Below, in pieces: positions 40,355 to 49,735 of a stretch of DNA of 64,000 nucleotides. Position numbers and translations under genes: made by a program. The notes under the pieces were generated by a model. It searched no databases. It saw only the letters and a list, made by a program, of their open reading frames with translations, and was not told the DNA's origin. The DNA comes from Pseudomonas viridiflava (GTDB lineage Bacteria > Pseudomonadota > Gammaproteobacteria > Pseudomonadales > Pseudomonadaceae): positions 181,102 through 245,101 of the forward strand of contig NZ_UTKY01000122.1 in assembly GCF_900583165.1 (NCBI RefSeq), given 5' to 3'. How positions within the stretch are numbered: the first letter of the stretch is position 1; each line of letters begins with the position of its first letter.

Positions 40355-41893
40355 ATGCTCATGAGCACCAACAGCTACCTGGAGTTTTACCTCTCCCTGC
40401 TGGCCTGGATCATCAACAACGGCCTCTGGAGCGTCCTGTCCGACACCGGGCTATTCGCCGCGCCCTTCGGCGCTATCATTTTGCAAGAATGGTTGTCTGC
40501 CCGCCAGCAAGGCGCGGATGAAGGCAACAAGGGCCTACTCTCGGTGCCGCGGATCGAGAACCGGCTGTGGCTGGCCTACATCGTTGTGTTATTTGGCTGC
40601 GCCCCCGTCTTTCCGTTGAGCCTCTCGTCAATGACGTTCGATGATGTGGCGAGTCAGCGCTGCGGCGTGAGTGTGGCCAAGCCGGCGGAAACCGCCTGGG
40701 GGACGACCTTCAATACCATTGGCGAACGCTCCGCCAACGTACCGATCTGGTGGTTTCTGGTGCATGCCTTGAGCAAAGGGGTAACCGCGGCGGCCACCGC
40801 TTCCATCCCCTGCGCACCCGATATCCGGCAGATGCGCATGGAGATCGACAGTTCACGCATCGACAGCCAGGTACTACTGCAAGAAGTCGCCGACTTCACC
40901 CGCGACTGCTACGGCTATTCCCGTTCTCGGTTGTTCACTAACCGTCCGCAGTTGGACAAGGTACAAAGTCACGACGCGTCCTGGATCGGCTCAAGCTATT
41001 TTTTCGACACGCCCGGCTACTACGATACGGATCGTTCACGCACACCGCGAGTCAGCTGGCCGTATGACGAAAGCCGAGATGTTTCCTTACCTCGGCTGGA
41101 GAATGGCGCGGGCTACCCCACCTGCAAACAGTGGTGGAGTGATAGCGGTGTTGGGTTGCGCGAGCGCTTGATCCAGCAGGTCGATCCCTCGCTGCTAACT
41201 CAGCTGAAAGGTTGGTTGACTGGTCGTTCGAGCAACGAGATCGAGGATGCCACTCTGCGTGAGCTGGTCAGCCCTCGCCAGCAATCGATGTCCATGTCAC
41301 CCGGACAGGTGTACCAGGACTATGGCTCCAGCGCTCGCGGCGGGTCGATCAATCAGGGGCTCAATAACCTGGCCACCAACACCGGGTTGGCCCTCGGTTC
41401 CTTCAGCAACTTCCCGGCAATGAACGCGCTACGCGCCGCCCTACCGATGGTGCAGGCTTTTCTGATCATGGGTGTCATCATCAGCTTACCGTTAATTCTG
41501 TTGGTCAGTACCTACCAGTTGAAGACCGTCATGACGGTGACGTTCGCGCTGTTCACCTTGCACATCCTGACCTTCTGGTGGGAGTTAGCACGCTGGGTCG
41601 ACTCCAGCATGCTCGACACCTTGTACAACCAAGTTTCGGCTTCCAATCAGGTGCTGTTGTCGCTGCCCACATCCGGGCTTATGGATGGGACTGTCACCGC
41701 GCAGGTGATCGAGTACGTGATGGGGGCGATGTTCTTGGTGCTGCCTGGGCTATTTTTGGTCGCCATGAGCTGGGCTGGCTACTCAATCGGCAACAGCCTT
41801 GAGGGGATGTTAGGAGGTGCAAGCAAAGCCGCGCATGGAGCAGCGGGGAAAGGAACAGATCAGTTGATGGGTGCGACGAAGAAACTCATCTGA
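40355..41893 (+). CDS. traG: TraG N-terminal domain mating-pair stabilisation protein
   Basis: 512 residues with several membrane helices at both ends. N-terminal helix (NSYLEFYLSLLAWIINNGLW) as in TraG-N proteins. It is the last gene of the mating operon and overlaps the minus-strand DUF3742 gene by 8 bp. It probably stabilises mating pairs. It lacks the long C-terminal entry-exclusion domain of F TraG. Confidence 0.87.
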   Translation: MLMSTNSYLEFYLSLLAWIINNGLWSVLSDTGLFAAPFGAIILQEWLSARQQGADEGNKGLLSVPRIENRLWLAYIVVLFGCAPVFPLSLSSMTFDDVASQRCGVSVAKPAETAWGTTFNTIGERSANVPIWWFLVHALSKGVTAAATASIPCAPDIRQMRMEIDSSRIDSQVLLQEVADFTRDCYGYSRSRLFTNRPQLDKVQSHDASWIGSSYFFDTPGYYDTDRSRTPRVSWPYDESRDVSLPRLENGAGYPTCKQWWSDSGVGLRERLIQQVDPSLLTQLKGWLTGRSSNEIEDATLRELVSPRQQSMSMSPGQVYQDYGSSARGGSINQGLNNLATNTGLALGSFSNFPAMNALRAALPMVQAFLIMGVIISLPLILLVSTYQLKTVMTVTFALFTLHILTFWWELARWVDSSMLDTLYNQVSASNQVLLSLPTSGLMDGTVTAQVIEYVMGAMFLVLPGLFLVAMSWAGYSIGNSLEGMLGGASKAAHGAAGKGTDQLMGATKKLI

Positions 41894-42293
41894 CGTCATC
41901 AGATGATTTGAAATGACCTATGTAGTGGCCATTGTCATCGTAGTTGCCAAGATAGGAGTTAGCCCCAAGATAGTCTGGACCTGGATTACCCCCTTCAAGA
42001 TCCGTATCAATGACAGCCTTGGACTGCAGAAAAGCAATCACAGCGATCATCACCACAACAGAAGCGACCAGCCAGAAACCGATAATGAGCAGCCCCCCTA
42101 CCAACGCCAACTTGGCAGTCAGAAAGCTCCCGCGAACAAGTAATGTACCTGCAGGGATACCTGCTGACACCGCACGCTCAGCCACGCGGGACTCAAACGC
42201 TTTCAACTTGCGATACCCACGTTTTATCGACATGCCACAGGTATATGCCCAGCGGTGGGCACGTGAATTCTGAACAGGGGTCTGCGTCGGCAT
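41886..42293 (-). CDS. DUF3742 family ICE membrane protein
   Basis: 135 residues with a basic N-terminus and two close membrane helices (LVRGSFLTAKLALVGGLLII, VASVVVMIAVIAFLQSKAV), then an Asp/Gly/Tyr-rich tail. DUF3742 proteins sit at this place, read toward traG, in PFGI-1-like ICEs. An internal ATG at residue 21 is an alternative start. Function unknown. Confidence 0.75.
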   Translation of the reverse strand: MPTQTPVQNSRAHRWAYTCGMSIKRGYRKLKAFESRVAERAVSAGIPAGTLLVRGSFLTAKLALVGGLLIIGFWLVASVVVMIAVIAFLQSKAVIDTDLEGGNPGPDYLGANSYLGNYDDNGHYIGHFKSSDDVR

Positions 42294-42449
42294 GGCCTCG
42301 CCCTCTTCTGAGCGTTTTCATGGTTGAGACAGGAGTAACAGCCTACTACTGAAACCTGTCCGTGCCTGACCGTTTATCAGTTTGCCCAGCCGAAAAATCT
42401 TCACTGGAAGACTGAAGACAAGCCCCGTGAAAGAGCCTATCTACAGTGA

Positions 42450-42478
42450 TTGACCCAGATAAATCGTCCGGCTAAATA
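42450..42478 (+). promoter_or_regulatory. sigma-70-like promoter of the second leader RNA
   Basis: TTGACC (42450-42455), 17-bp spacer, TAAATA (42473-42478). Transcription would begin near 42485, a few bases before the first hairpin of the repeated leader, just as at 6784-6826. Confidence 0.65.
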
Positions 42479-42491
42479 CTAGGTACGGATC

Positions 42492-42622
42492 GCTGTTACC
42501 GACAGCACCCTGCCCAGGTAGCCAGAGCCTTCAAGGCTACGTCACTTCGGTGATGGTTCCTCCCCAAGTGCGATTAGCGTTCGGTAGCTCGCACGGTCAC
42601 CGTTTCTACGGTGATGAACGCC
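42492..42622 (+). ncRNA. structured leader RNA, copy 2
   Basis: Second copy of the element at 6826-6952. Stems: GCTGT/ACAGC, GTAGCC/GGCTAC, TCAC-TTC-GGTGA and CACCGT-TTCT-ACGGTG. The third and fourth stems keep pairing although the bases differ from copy 1. It lies in the 450-bp gap before the gene pair at 42751 and 43217, so the same signal may govern both gene groups. Confidence 0.65.
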
Positions 42623-42750
42623 TACTGCTCCTTTGAACGTCTTCCGAGCTCTGCTCGCCAGGCAAACCCTCTTGTTTTTCTTCAACCCACCGCGGGGAAA
42701 TTATCTCCCGCACGGGACAGGTTTCTTCGCGTTTTCAACGGAGGCACACC

Positions 42751-43080
42751 ATGTCCAACTCACTTACGCCGGAAGCACTGAACACCCTACAGTTACCCAT
42801 TGTGTTCACGCCTGGTGCGTGGCAACTCGCAGTTCTGCTCGAAAGCTCAGGTCCTCCTGAAAAGCTGCAGATCGATCGGCTGAGCAACGTATTACACGCA
42901 GCCTTCGAGGCTCACCTGACCTATCCACACGAGCCCTATGTGCTGTTCGAGGTAGCCCACATCGCGTCAACGGGTCATCCACGCCAAAACCCGTTGCTGC
43001 AACTGAGCCTAAGCCTGCTCCTCGAGCCAGGCCAGCCTAACGCCTTACTGATAGCGCTTGCAGGAGAACATCAACGCTAA
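42751..43080 (+). CDS. hypothetical ICE protein behind leader RNA
   Basis: 109 residues (ACGGAGGCAC ahead of the ATG). Soluble, with LTYPHEPYVLFEVAHIA. No recognised family. It precedes the ArdC-like gene and shares its leader transcript, so it may be part of the ICE establishment genes expressed on entry. Confidence 0.6.
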   Translation: MSNSLTPEALNTLQLPIVFTPGAWQLAVLLESSGPPEKLQIDRLSNVLHAAFEAHLTYPHEPYVLFEVAHIASTGHPRQNPLLQLSLSLLLEPGQPNALLIALAGEHQR

Positions 43081-43216
43081 ACGCACACGGTCGTACTCAC
43101 CACCCCGATCCACACTCAGACGGCATGCAAGCCCTGCATCAATCCAACCATCACCCACCGGGGAACCCTCCCCCGACGGGCAAGGCGTTCCTCCGTTTTC
43201 TCTCGAGGAAAATGCC

Positions 43217-44179
43217 ATGCGCGATATCTACCAAGACGTGACTGACAAGATCGTTACCGCGTTGGACCAAGGCGTTGCCCCCTGGATCAAACCCTGGTCC
43301 TCAAGTGGCTCAGCTGACGTCGGTCACCATCAACCCTTCCCCATTAACGCCATCACGCGTCGCCCCTACTCGGGGATCAACTTACCGTTGCTCTGGGCCG
43401 AGGCGAGGTTGCAGGGATTCACTCAAGATCGTTGGCTGACCTTCAATCAAGCCAAAAAGGCCGGCGGGCACATCCGTAAGGGTGAGCACAGTGCCCTAGC
43501 GGTGCTCTACAAGCCGATGGAGCGCGAGGAACAGACCGAGTCAGGCCAACCGGTCCTCGATGAGAACGGTCAACCCAAGGTCGCTCACTTTGGCATTCTC
43601 AGGACGCATTTTCTGTTCAACATCGAGCAAACGGAGGGGCTCGAAACGTTCAACGAAACCTTGCTCGATACGGACCCGACCAATCCCTTCCTGGCCAACA
43701 GTGCTGCGGAAAATCTGCTGTTAAGTTCAGGCGCACACATCGTTCATCGATCTGCCGACGAAGCCTTTTACCACCCGATCAGGGATCTCATTCAACTGCC
43801 GACAAAAGCGCAATTTCACGATGAAGGTGGGTACTACGCCACCGCACTTCACGAGCTGACACACTGGACCGGGCATCACTCTCGGTTGCAGCGCGAAGGC
43901 GTGACGTCACCCTGTTCGTTCGGCTCGCCAAGCTACGCGTTTGAGGAGTTGATCGCCGAAATGGGCGCTGCGTTCTTATGTGCCTACACCGGTATACAGG
44001 GAGAGCTGCGGCACGAGGGTTACATCGACTCCTGGCTCCGCCTACTCAAGACTGACAAGCGTGCGATCTTTCGCGCCAGTGGTCACGCCCGAAGCGCCTC
44101 GGAGTATGTGCTCAACCTGGAGCAGCAACTGAAGCAAGCGGTCCTAGTTGATTCGCTATGCATGAACGATGGAACTTAA
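43217..44179 (+). CDS. ArdC-like antirestriction protein with zincin metallopeptidase domain
   Basis: 320 residues from ATG 43217 (GAGGAAAATGCC ahead). N-terminal ArdC ssDNA-binding domain (IYQDVTDKIVTALDQGVAPW) and a C-terminal zincin domain with HELTHWTGH (about residues 213-221) and the third ligand in EELIAEMG. ArdC-type proteins protect incoming single-stranded DNA against restriction. The upstream in-frame start at 43058 runs through non-conserved DNA and is rejected. Confidence 0.88.
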   Translation: MRDIYQDVTDKIVTALDQGVAPWIKPWSSSGSADVGHHQPFPINAITRRPYSGINLPLLWAEARLQGFTQDRWLTFNQAKKAGGHIRKGEHSALAVLYKPMEREEQTESGQPVLDENGQPKVAHFGILRTHFLFNIEQTEGLETFNETLLDTDPTNPFLANSAAENLLLSSGAHIVHRSADEAFYHPIRDLIQLPTKAQFHDEGGYYATALHELTHWTGHHSRLQREGVTSPCSFGSPSYAFEELIAEMGAAFLCAYTGIQGELRHEGYIDSWLRLLKTDKRAIFRASGHARSASEYVLNLEQQLKQAVLVDSLCMNDGT

Positions 44180-44220
44180 TCGTTACCTCACCGCTACATC
44201 ACCGCTGCAATCGCTTCACA

Positions 44221-44249
44221 GGGCCCAACGCGAGTTGAGCCCTTTTTTC
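44221..44249 (+). terminator. terminator after the ArdC-like gene
   Basis: GGGC-cc-AAC...GTT-ga-GCCC stem followed by six T residues on the plus strand. Confidence 0.6.
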
Positions 44250-44256
44250 TGCGCCC

Positions 44257-44281
44257 AAAAAAAGCCCCATGCCGTGGGGCT
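44257..44281 (-). terminator. terminator after the minus-strand gene at 44323
   Basis: On the minus strand AGCCCC-ACGGCAT-GGGGCT followed by a run of T, 42 bp past that gene's stop. With the plus-strand hairpin at 44221 it closes two convergent genes. Confidence 0.75.
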
Positions 44282-44322
44282 CTGACGCACAGAACAAAAG
44301 AGGGGCACACACCCGCGGTGTG

Positions 44323-44520
44323 TCAGTCCGCATCCAGGTTCTGCGCCAGAAAATCCACCAGCTCGAGCGGACTACGGCTGTCGATCACTTTGTAGATCAG
44401 ATCGCGTTTACTGCGTGGCAACTTCTTGACCACGCTCTTCGCTGAGGCCCTGACGGCTTCGTCGGTCCCATGGATACGTGCCGCAAGCAGCAGCACGAGC
44501 GTGGCGTCAGTGAGGTTCAT
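44323..44520 (-). CDS. small hypothetical ICE protein
   Basis: 65 residues, helical, with a basic middle (KSVVKKLPRSKRDLIYK) and acidic tail. Convergent with the ArdC-like gene and ended by a strong terminator, which supports a real gene. Function unknown. Confidence 0.6.
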   Translation of the reverse strand: MNLTDATLVLLLAARIHGTDEAVRASAKSVVKKLPRSKRDLIYKVIDSRSPLELVDFLAQNLDAD

Positions 44521-44742
44521 GACAAGACCCAGAAAATTTTCCCCGCAGTGTACCGACTCTTTTCTTTTCCATACCAGCCCTCAACAAAACGATGTGTAGC
44601 AGTATCCATATTCCGATTGCCGCTCAAAGGGACACGAGCCAAAAGGACGGGTAAGGGTTGGAAGGAAATGGGGACTCAAGGGTAAGAGCTCTATCCGAAA
44701 AGGCTAAAAAGCCACTGACCCAACCACTTCCCGGAGGTCAAG

Positions 44743-46464
44743 ATGCTCAGTCTGTTTCGCCCCAAAAGGCAGAAGCCCCCTCCGCCGACCGTGAGCGTCG
44801 CCGAAGGTTACCTGCCCATCGAGTCGGCCCACAGCTTGTTAGCAGCGGACCACCGCCGTCAGTTGCTCGATCGCATCTGGCAGTACACCGCCCTCTCCCA
44901 CGCCCAATTCACCCAGCTCTACTTAAATCCGATCCATCGCTACGCCGAACAGGTCCAGCAACTCCCGGCCAGCGAGACGCACCACCATGCGTATCTCGGC
45001 GGCATGCTCGACCATGGCCTGGAGCTGGTCGCTTGCAGTTTGAAACTGCGTCAGTCGTATCTGCTGCCCACCGGCGCCGCGCCCGAAGACCAAGCCGCCC
45101 AGACCGATGCCTGGTCGGCGGGTATTGCTTATGGCGCCCTGCTCCATGACATCGGCAAGATCGCCGTGGACCTGCAAGTCGAGCGTCAGGATGGCCGTCT
45201 TTGGCACCCTTGGCACGGTCCCCTGGATCAGTCCTACCGTTTTCGCTACATCAAAGGCCGGGACTATCATCTGCACGGCGCCGCCGCAGGCTTGCTCTAC
45301 ACCCAGATTCTTGACCGACCTATCTTGGACTGGCTCAGTGGATTTCCGCCACTGTGGGCCAGCCTGCTGTATGTCTTGGCCGGCCAATACGAACGCGCCG
45401 GGGTGCTCGGTGAGTTGGTGATGCAGGCCGACCGCGTCTCCACCGCGCAGAACATTGGCGGTAACCCGAGCAAGGCGCTGCAAGCGCCGATTCATTCGCT
45501 GCAACATCACTTGATCAGCGGACTGCGTCATCTGGTTCAGCACGAACTGAAACTCAACCAGCCGGGTGCCGCGGGATGGCTGACCCAGGACGCACTCTGG
45601 CTGGTCAGCAAGACGGTCACGGACAAACTGCGGGCCTATCTGCTGTCGCAGTCGATTGAGGGCATCCCCACGTCCAACATTGCCGTGTTCGACGAACTGC
45701 AGTCGTATGGTCTGGTCGAGTCGACGTCAGAAGGCAAAGCTATCTGGACTGCGCTCGTGGCGCAGGGAAACTGGCAGCAGACCTTCACCTTTCTGCGCAT
45801 TCAACCGGCATTGATTTGGGGGAACGAAGACCGGCCTGATGCTTTCAGCGGAACGGTGAGCATTGCGGCTCATGAATACTCAACTGACACCCCGGTACCA
45901 ACACCAGCGCCCGAGACAGTTAGTACGAGGTCAGGTCAAAGCCAACAGCAGCCGGATCCCATGGCGCTAGAGGACGCCGATTACCTCGGCACGCTGCTGG
46001 ACATGTTCGAGTTGGAAGAGCCCGAGGCCAGTGACGCACTGTCAGGAAGTGCTGTCGAAACTTCAACGCGTCAATCGGATAACCCAGGCCAGGCATTCCT
46101 GAATTGGGTCAAGGAAGGCATTCTCAGCCACAAGCTGATCATCAACGACAGCAAGGCTAAAATCCATACGGTGGGTGGGAGCGTATTTCTGGTCACGCCT
46201 GGACTCTTTCAACGCTATACGCAGGAGTTTCCCGGTATCTCTCAGGGTGGCTGTCAAGAGATCGAAGAATGGCGTTGGGTGCAGAAGCAGTTCGAAAAAG
46301 TTAAGGTCCACAGAAAGCGAGACAATGGCCTAAATATTTGGGCATGCCAAGTGCAGGGCCCTAGAAAGAAAACAACTTTGAAGGGCTACTTGATTGAGGA
46401 TCCCAAGCTATTTTTTAAAGTGATGCCACTCGATAATCCGTTTCTTAAAATCGAAAGAGATTAA
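44743..46464 (+). CDS. traI: MobH family conjugative relaxase (TraI, TIGR03760)
   Basis: 573 residues. The TraI_2 domain shows the His triad HHHAYLGGMLDHGLE (about residues 80-94) and the HD-type metal motif HDIGKIAVD (about residues 134-142), the mark of MobH relaxases. The C-terminal DUF1528-like domain is at residues 450-570. It nicks oriT and pilots the strand into the TraD channel. It normally lies near the integrase end of the ICE. Here it is followed by cargo and no integrase is seen in the window. Confidence 0.93.
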   Translation: MLSLFRPKRQKPPPPTVSVAEGYLPIESAHSLLAADHRRQLLDRIWQYTALSHAQFTQLYLNPIHRYAEQVQQLPASETHHHAYLGGMLDHGLELVACSLKLRQSYLLPTGAAPEDQAAQTDAWSAGIAYGALLHDIGKIAVDLQVERQDGRLWHPWHGPLDQSYRFRYIKGRDYHLHGAAAGLLYTQILDRPILDWLSGFPPLWASLLYVLAGQYERAGVLGELVMQADRVSTAQNIGGNPSKALQAPIHSLQHHLISGLRHLVQHELKLNQPGAAGWLTQDALWLVSKTVTDKLRAYLLSQSIEGIPTSNIAVFDELQSYGLVESTSEGKAIWTALVAQGNWQQTFTFLRIQPALIWGNEDRPDAFSGTVSIAAHEYSTDTPVPTPAPETVSTRSGQSQQQPDPMALEDADYLGTLLDMFELEEPEASDALSGSAVETSTRQSDNPGQAFLNWVKEGILSHKLIINDSKAKIHTVGGSVFLVTPGLFQRYTQEFPGISQGGCQEIEEWRWVQKQFEKVKVHRKRDNGLNIWACQVQGPRKKTTLKGYLIEDPKLFFKVMPLDNPFLKIERD

Positions 46465-46593
46465 CTTTCAACGGCCCCGTTGGTGGGAATCGAAGCCCAA
46501 GTTGATTCTGAAGTGCATAATCGCCGCTTTACCGCACTATTATTCATCCCGAGACGCTCGCAGTCTTTTCGTCAACACCCCCCTGGGACGAAC

Positions 46594-46631
46594 GCAGCCC
46601 TTCGCAACAGGCAACAATCGGCCAAAAGCAG
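46594..46631 (+). repeat. imperfect direct repeat flanking cargo, left copy
   Basis: CCTTCGCAACAGGCAACAAT followed by CGGCCAAAAGCAG, similar to 50475-50513 over about 38 bp. Such sequences are common between Pseudomonas genes, so it may mark chromosomal DNA captured with the cargo. Confidence 0.45.
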
Positions 46632-46676
46632 CCCTTGGCGTTGGATGCGCGAGATAAGTTCACCCAACCAGTGGCG

Positions 46677-47264
46677 CTACCTATGCATTAGAAACTCATG
46701 ACTAAGAAACCGGCCAGCCATGATCGCGACTTCGATTAGACGGTCACGCGAGAGGCCGACACACGATGCCGCGGACAATCCCCGCAACGTCACTGCGATG
46801 TAATCCGATAGCGCCTGCGCTGCCTCTGGCCTTACACCATCCAGGTACCTGCGAATCGCTTGAAGGCCGCCCTTCGTTAGGTCATCAGCCATCTTGCGTG
46901 CGACCGGGTCATCAGCACGGGTGCCTTCTGTGATCATGCAGCCGCGTAACTTGCTGTCGTGACTGTATTGTTTGGCGGCGGCCACCAGCAGCGCAGTAAG
47001 CGCTTCTGCCGGCGGGCGCTCTGGCGCCAATAAAATGTCTAGCGGCAAGGCATTTTCGCTGGCGTACCGCAGCATCGCGCGCTCGAACAGTTTGGCTTTG
47101 CTGCCGTACGCTGCGTAAAAACTTGGCGGTTTTATATCCAGAGCGTCGGTTAAATCCGACAGGCTCACCGCGTCATAGCCGCGCTGGTGAAACAGCGTCT
47201 GGGCAATCGCCACGCCACCCTCGCGGTCAAATGCGGGGCGGCGCAGGCGGGCTTTGTCGTTCAT
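46677..47264 (-). CDS. TetR-family repressor of the adjacent pump cluster
   Basis: 195 residues from ATG 47264 (CGAGGTG ahead). HTH in LSDLTDALDIKPPSFYAAYG (about residues 34-53) followed by SKAKLFERAMLRY. The C-terminal ligand domain begins at about residue 75. It diverges from the MFS gene, and three copies of a TATAGCGANCACTA-like box lie between them, so it very likely represses both genes until a substrate binds. Confidence 0.88.
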   Translation of the reverse strand: MNDKARLRRPAFDREGGVAIAQTLFHQRGYDAVSLSDLTDALDIKPPSFYAAYGSKAKLFERAMLRYASENALPLDILLAPERPPAEALTALLVAAAKQYSHDSKLRGCMITEGTRADDPVARKMADDLTKGGLQAIRRYLDGVRPEAAQALSDYIAVTLRGLSAASCVGLSRDRLIEVAIMAGRFLSHEFLMHR

Positions 47265-47292
47265 GTTCACCTCGGGCAGTTAGCGTGCTCAC

Positions 47293-47400
47293 TATAGCGA
47301 CCACTACATACAGGTGCAAATGAGCGAGAAAACCCGAGATTTATATAGCGATCACTAAAAGTGTTGCGTGTCCGCTCAGGATTATATAGGGTTCGCTACA
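47293..47400. promoter_or_regulatory. TetR operator cluster between tetR-like and MFS genes
   Basis: TATAGCGACCACTA at 47293-47306 and TATAGCGATCACTA at 47344-47357 are direct repeats 51 bp apart. A third, inverted and weaker box (TGTAGCGAACCCTA on the minus strand) lies at 47387-47400. Confidence 0.6.
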
Positions 47401-47469
47401 TACTCACTTCGAGACGGGTGCGGCGCTGATACTCTGGCGGCACTGGTCTGACTCCTATCAGGACCTGCC

Positions 47470-48870
47470 ATGAGCGCTTCCCCCTACACCTCAATTGCGA
47501 TTACCCCTAAGCCAAGCCGCCCGATTGCACTGGCTCTGACGGTCATTCTCGCTGCGCAGCTGATGCTCCAGATGGACTTTTTGATTGTGATGGTAGCCTT
47601 GCCGCGCATTCAGGGCGACCTGGCATTTTCGGCAGCAACGATCTCATGGGTGCCCAATGCGTTTGCCCTGGCCTTTGGAGGGTTACTGCTTCTGGGAGGT
47701 CGATTGGGCGATGCGTTTGGCCGAGTGCGGGCTTTTCAGGTGGGCATTGCGCTGTTCGTAGTCGCCTCGTTGCTCGGCGGCTTGGCGCAGGACGCCTTTA
47801 TGTTGGTGAGCGCGCGCGTTTTGCAGGGGGCCGGCGCTGCGCTTGCGGCACCAAGCGTTCTGGCGTTGATCACCAATATTGCTCGAGACGACGCTGAAAG
47901 AAATCGAGGCCTCGGGCTCTTTATCGCGGTGTCTTCCGTGGGCGCTTCGGCGGGCTTGATCCTTGGCGGCTGGCTAACAGAGTACTGGTCGTGGCGCTGG
48001 TCGCTACTTATCAATGTCCCTGTGGGTGTAGTGGTGCTGCTGTTGATCGGGCGCTTGGTGGTCGAGACCGACCGGCAACCCTCGACCTTCGATGTCGGCG
48101 GCGCGCTAACCGCCACCCTCGGCTCCATTGCGTTGGTGTATGGCTTTATTCATGCAGCTGAGCAGGGTTGGGGCTCTGCTGTGACCTTCCTGTCATTCGC
48201 CGCCGCCGCCGTGTTGCTCGGTTTGTTCTGGCAAATAGAACGACGCATCCGGCAACCCCTGCTCGACCTCAATCTGGTACGCAACAGCACGCGGTTACGG
48301 GCCCTAGCCATCATGGCACTAATTGTAGGCGTGCATTTCTCCTTGCTGTTTATTCTGGTGCAATACCTGCAAACGGTACTCGGCTTTGCTCCGCTGGTGG
48401 CAGGGCTGGCTTACCTGCCAGTGACCTGCACCGTATTTGCCTTCACTCATTTCATGCCCGCGTTGATCACCCGCTTCAGTGCCGAACGACTGCAAGTGAC
48501 AGGTTGCGTAATGGTGGCACTGAGCTTCTTAAGTTTCGCGTTTATCGGCGAGCACAGCACCTACTTCGGCGGAATTCTTGGGCCGATGCTAGTACACAGT
48601 GTGGGCATTGCCTTGGTATTTACCCCTGGCACGGTACTAACCATGCATGATGTGCCTGCCGAACACAGCGGCAGCGTTTCCGGATTACTGCAAATGGATC
48701 AACAAATCGGCGGCGCGCTCGGCATTGCCATTATCACTGCCGTGCTAAGTGCTGCCTCGCAGCCCGGAAACATAATCTCCGGGCTACCCCTGGCTTTTGG
48801 CGCCGCCGCCTTACTGGCGCTATTTGCCGCAGTGGTCGCTTGGCCTTTGATGCACCAGCGCACCGTATAA
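47470..48870 (+). CDS. MFS drug-efflux transporter (DHA2/EmrB-QacA type)
   Basis: 466 residues with about 14 hydrophobic segments. DHA2-type features include MDFLIVMVALPRIQGDL in helix 1, GGRLGDAFGRVRAF in the first loop and the alternation of GxxxGPxxGG-like segment (AGLILGGWLTEYWSWRW) in helix 5. A proton-driven multidrug exporter, transcribed away from its TetR repressor. No substrate can be named. Confidence 0.9.
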   Translation: MSASPYTSIAITPKPSRPIALALTVILAAQLMLQMDFLIVMVALPRIQGDLAFSAATISWVPNAFALAFGGLLLLGGRLGDAFGRVRAFQVGIALFVVASLLGGLAQDAFMLVSARVLQGAGAALAAPSVLALITNIARDDAERNRGLGLFIAVSSVGASAGLILGGWLTEYWSWRWSLLINVPVGVVVLLLIGRLVVETDRQPSTFDVGGALTATLGSIALVYGFIHAAEQGWGSAVTFLSFAAAAVLLGLFWQIERRIRQPLLDLNLVRNSTRLRALAIMALIVGVHFSLLFILVQYLQTVLGFAPLVAGLAYLPVTCTVFAFTHFMPALITRFSAERLQVTGCVMVALSFLSFAFIGEHSTYFGGILGPMLVHSVGIALVFTPGTVLTMHDVPAEHSGSVSGLLQMDQQIGGALGIAIITAVLSAASQPGNIISGLPLAFGAAALLALFAAVVAWPLMHQRTV

Positions 48871-48938
48871 CGCCCCTCTAAATCCCACTTTTACAACTCT
48901 GCCGCCCGGTTGCGGGCGGCTATGCGCGAGGAAAACCC

Positions 48939-49685
48939 ATGACTGATGTATTCACGAAAAAAATTGCCCTCATCACCGGTGGTGCCACCGGCATCGGCTT
49001 TGCAATCGCGAAAAAACTGGCCGATGACGGCCTGAAGGTAATCTTGGTTGGCCGGCGCCAGGAGGCACTGGACAAAGCGGTCCAGCTAATCGGCAACGAC
49101 GCGGTGGCCATTGCGGCGGACGTTACACGACCAGCAGACCTTACTTACCTATTCAGCGAAGTCGCCGAGCGTTTCGGGCACCTAGATGTTCTGGTGGCAA
49201 ACGCTGGTTTTGGCGTGCTGGCTGCGCTGGGTGAAATCACCGAAGAACAATTCGATCAGCAGTTCGCGGTGAATGTGAAAGGTGTGGTGTTCACCTTGCA
49301 AAGCGCGTTGTCGTTGCTGGGCAAGGGCTCCTCGGTCGTGATCGTAGGATCAACCGCGTCGATGGATCCGGGTCCCGGTTTGAGCATCTATGGCGCGACC
49401 AAGGCGGCGCTTCGCAACCTGGTACGCAGCTGGCTCAGCGACCTCAAGGGGTCTGGTATCCGCCTGAACATCGTTAGCCCAGGGCCAACCAATACCGAGT
49501 CGCTGCGTAATATGTTTGGTGACAACGCTGCCGACGCGCTGGTGTTTTTGAACGACAGAAGCCCGATTGGACGCATTGGAGAGCCCGAGGAAATTGCAGC
49601 GGTGGCGGCGTTTCTTGCCAGCGATGCTGCCAGCTATATCAACGGCATCGAGCTATTTGCCGATGGTGGGGCTTCTCAGGTCTGA
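48939..49685 (+). CDS. short-chain dehydrogenase/reductase
   Basis: 248 residues: cofactor motif TGGATGIGFAIA (about residues 12-23), NAGFG (about residues 86-90), catalytic Ser in IVGSTASM, Tyr-x3-Lys in IYGATKAAL (about residues 149-157). Classical SDR that probably uses NADP(H). Co-transcribed with the pump and a small monooxygenase. The cluster may modify and export a toxic or quinone-like compound (inference). Confidence 0.9.
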   Translation: MTDVFTKKIALITGGATGIGFAIAKKLADDGLKVILVGRRQEALDKAVQLIGNDAVAIAADVTRPADLTYLFSEVAERFGHLDVLVANAGFGVLAALGEITEEQFDQQFAVNVKGVVFTLQSALSLLGKGSSVVIVGSTASMDPGPGLSIYGATKAALRNLVRSWLSDLKGSGIRLNIVSPGPTNTESLRNMFGDNAADALVFLNDRSPIGRIGEPEEIAAVAAFLASDAASYINGIELFADGGASQV

Positions 49686-49735
49686 GTGGAGCGCTAAACC
49701 ACAATCTGAACCCGCGCCCTCAAGAAACAACTCAC

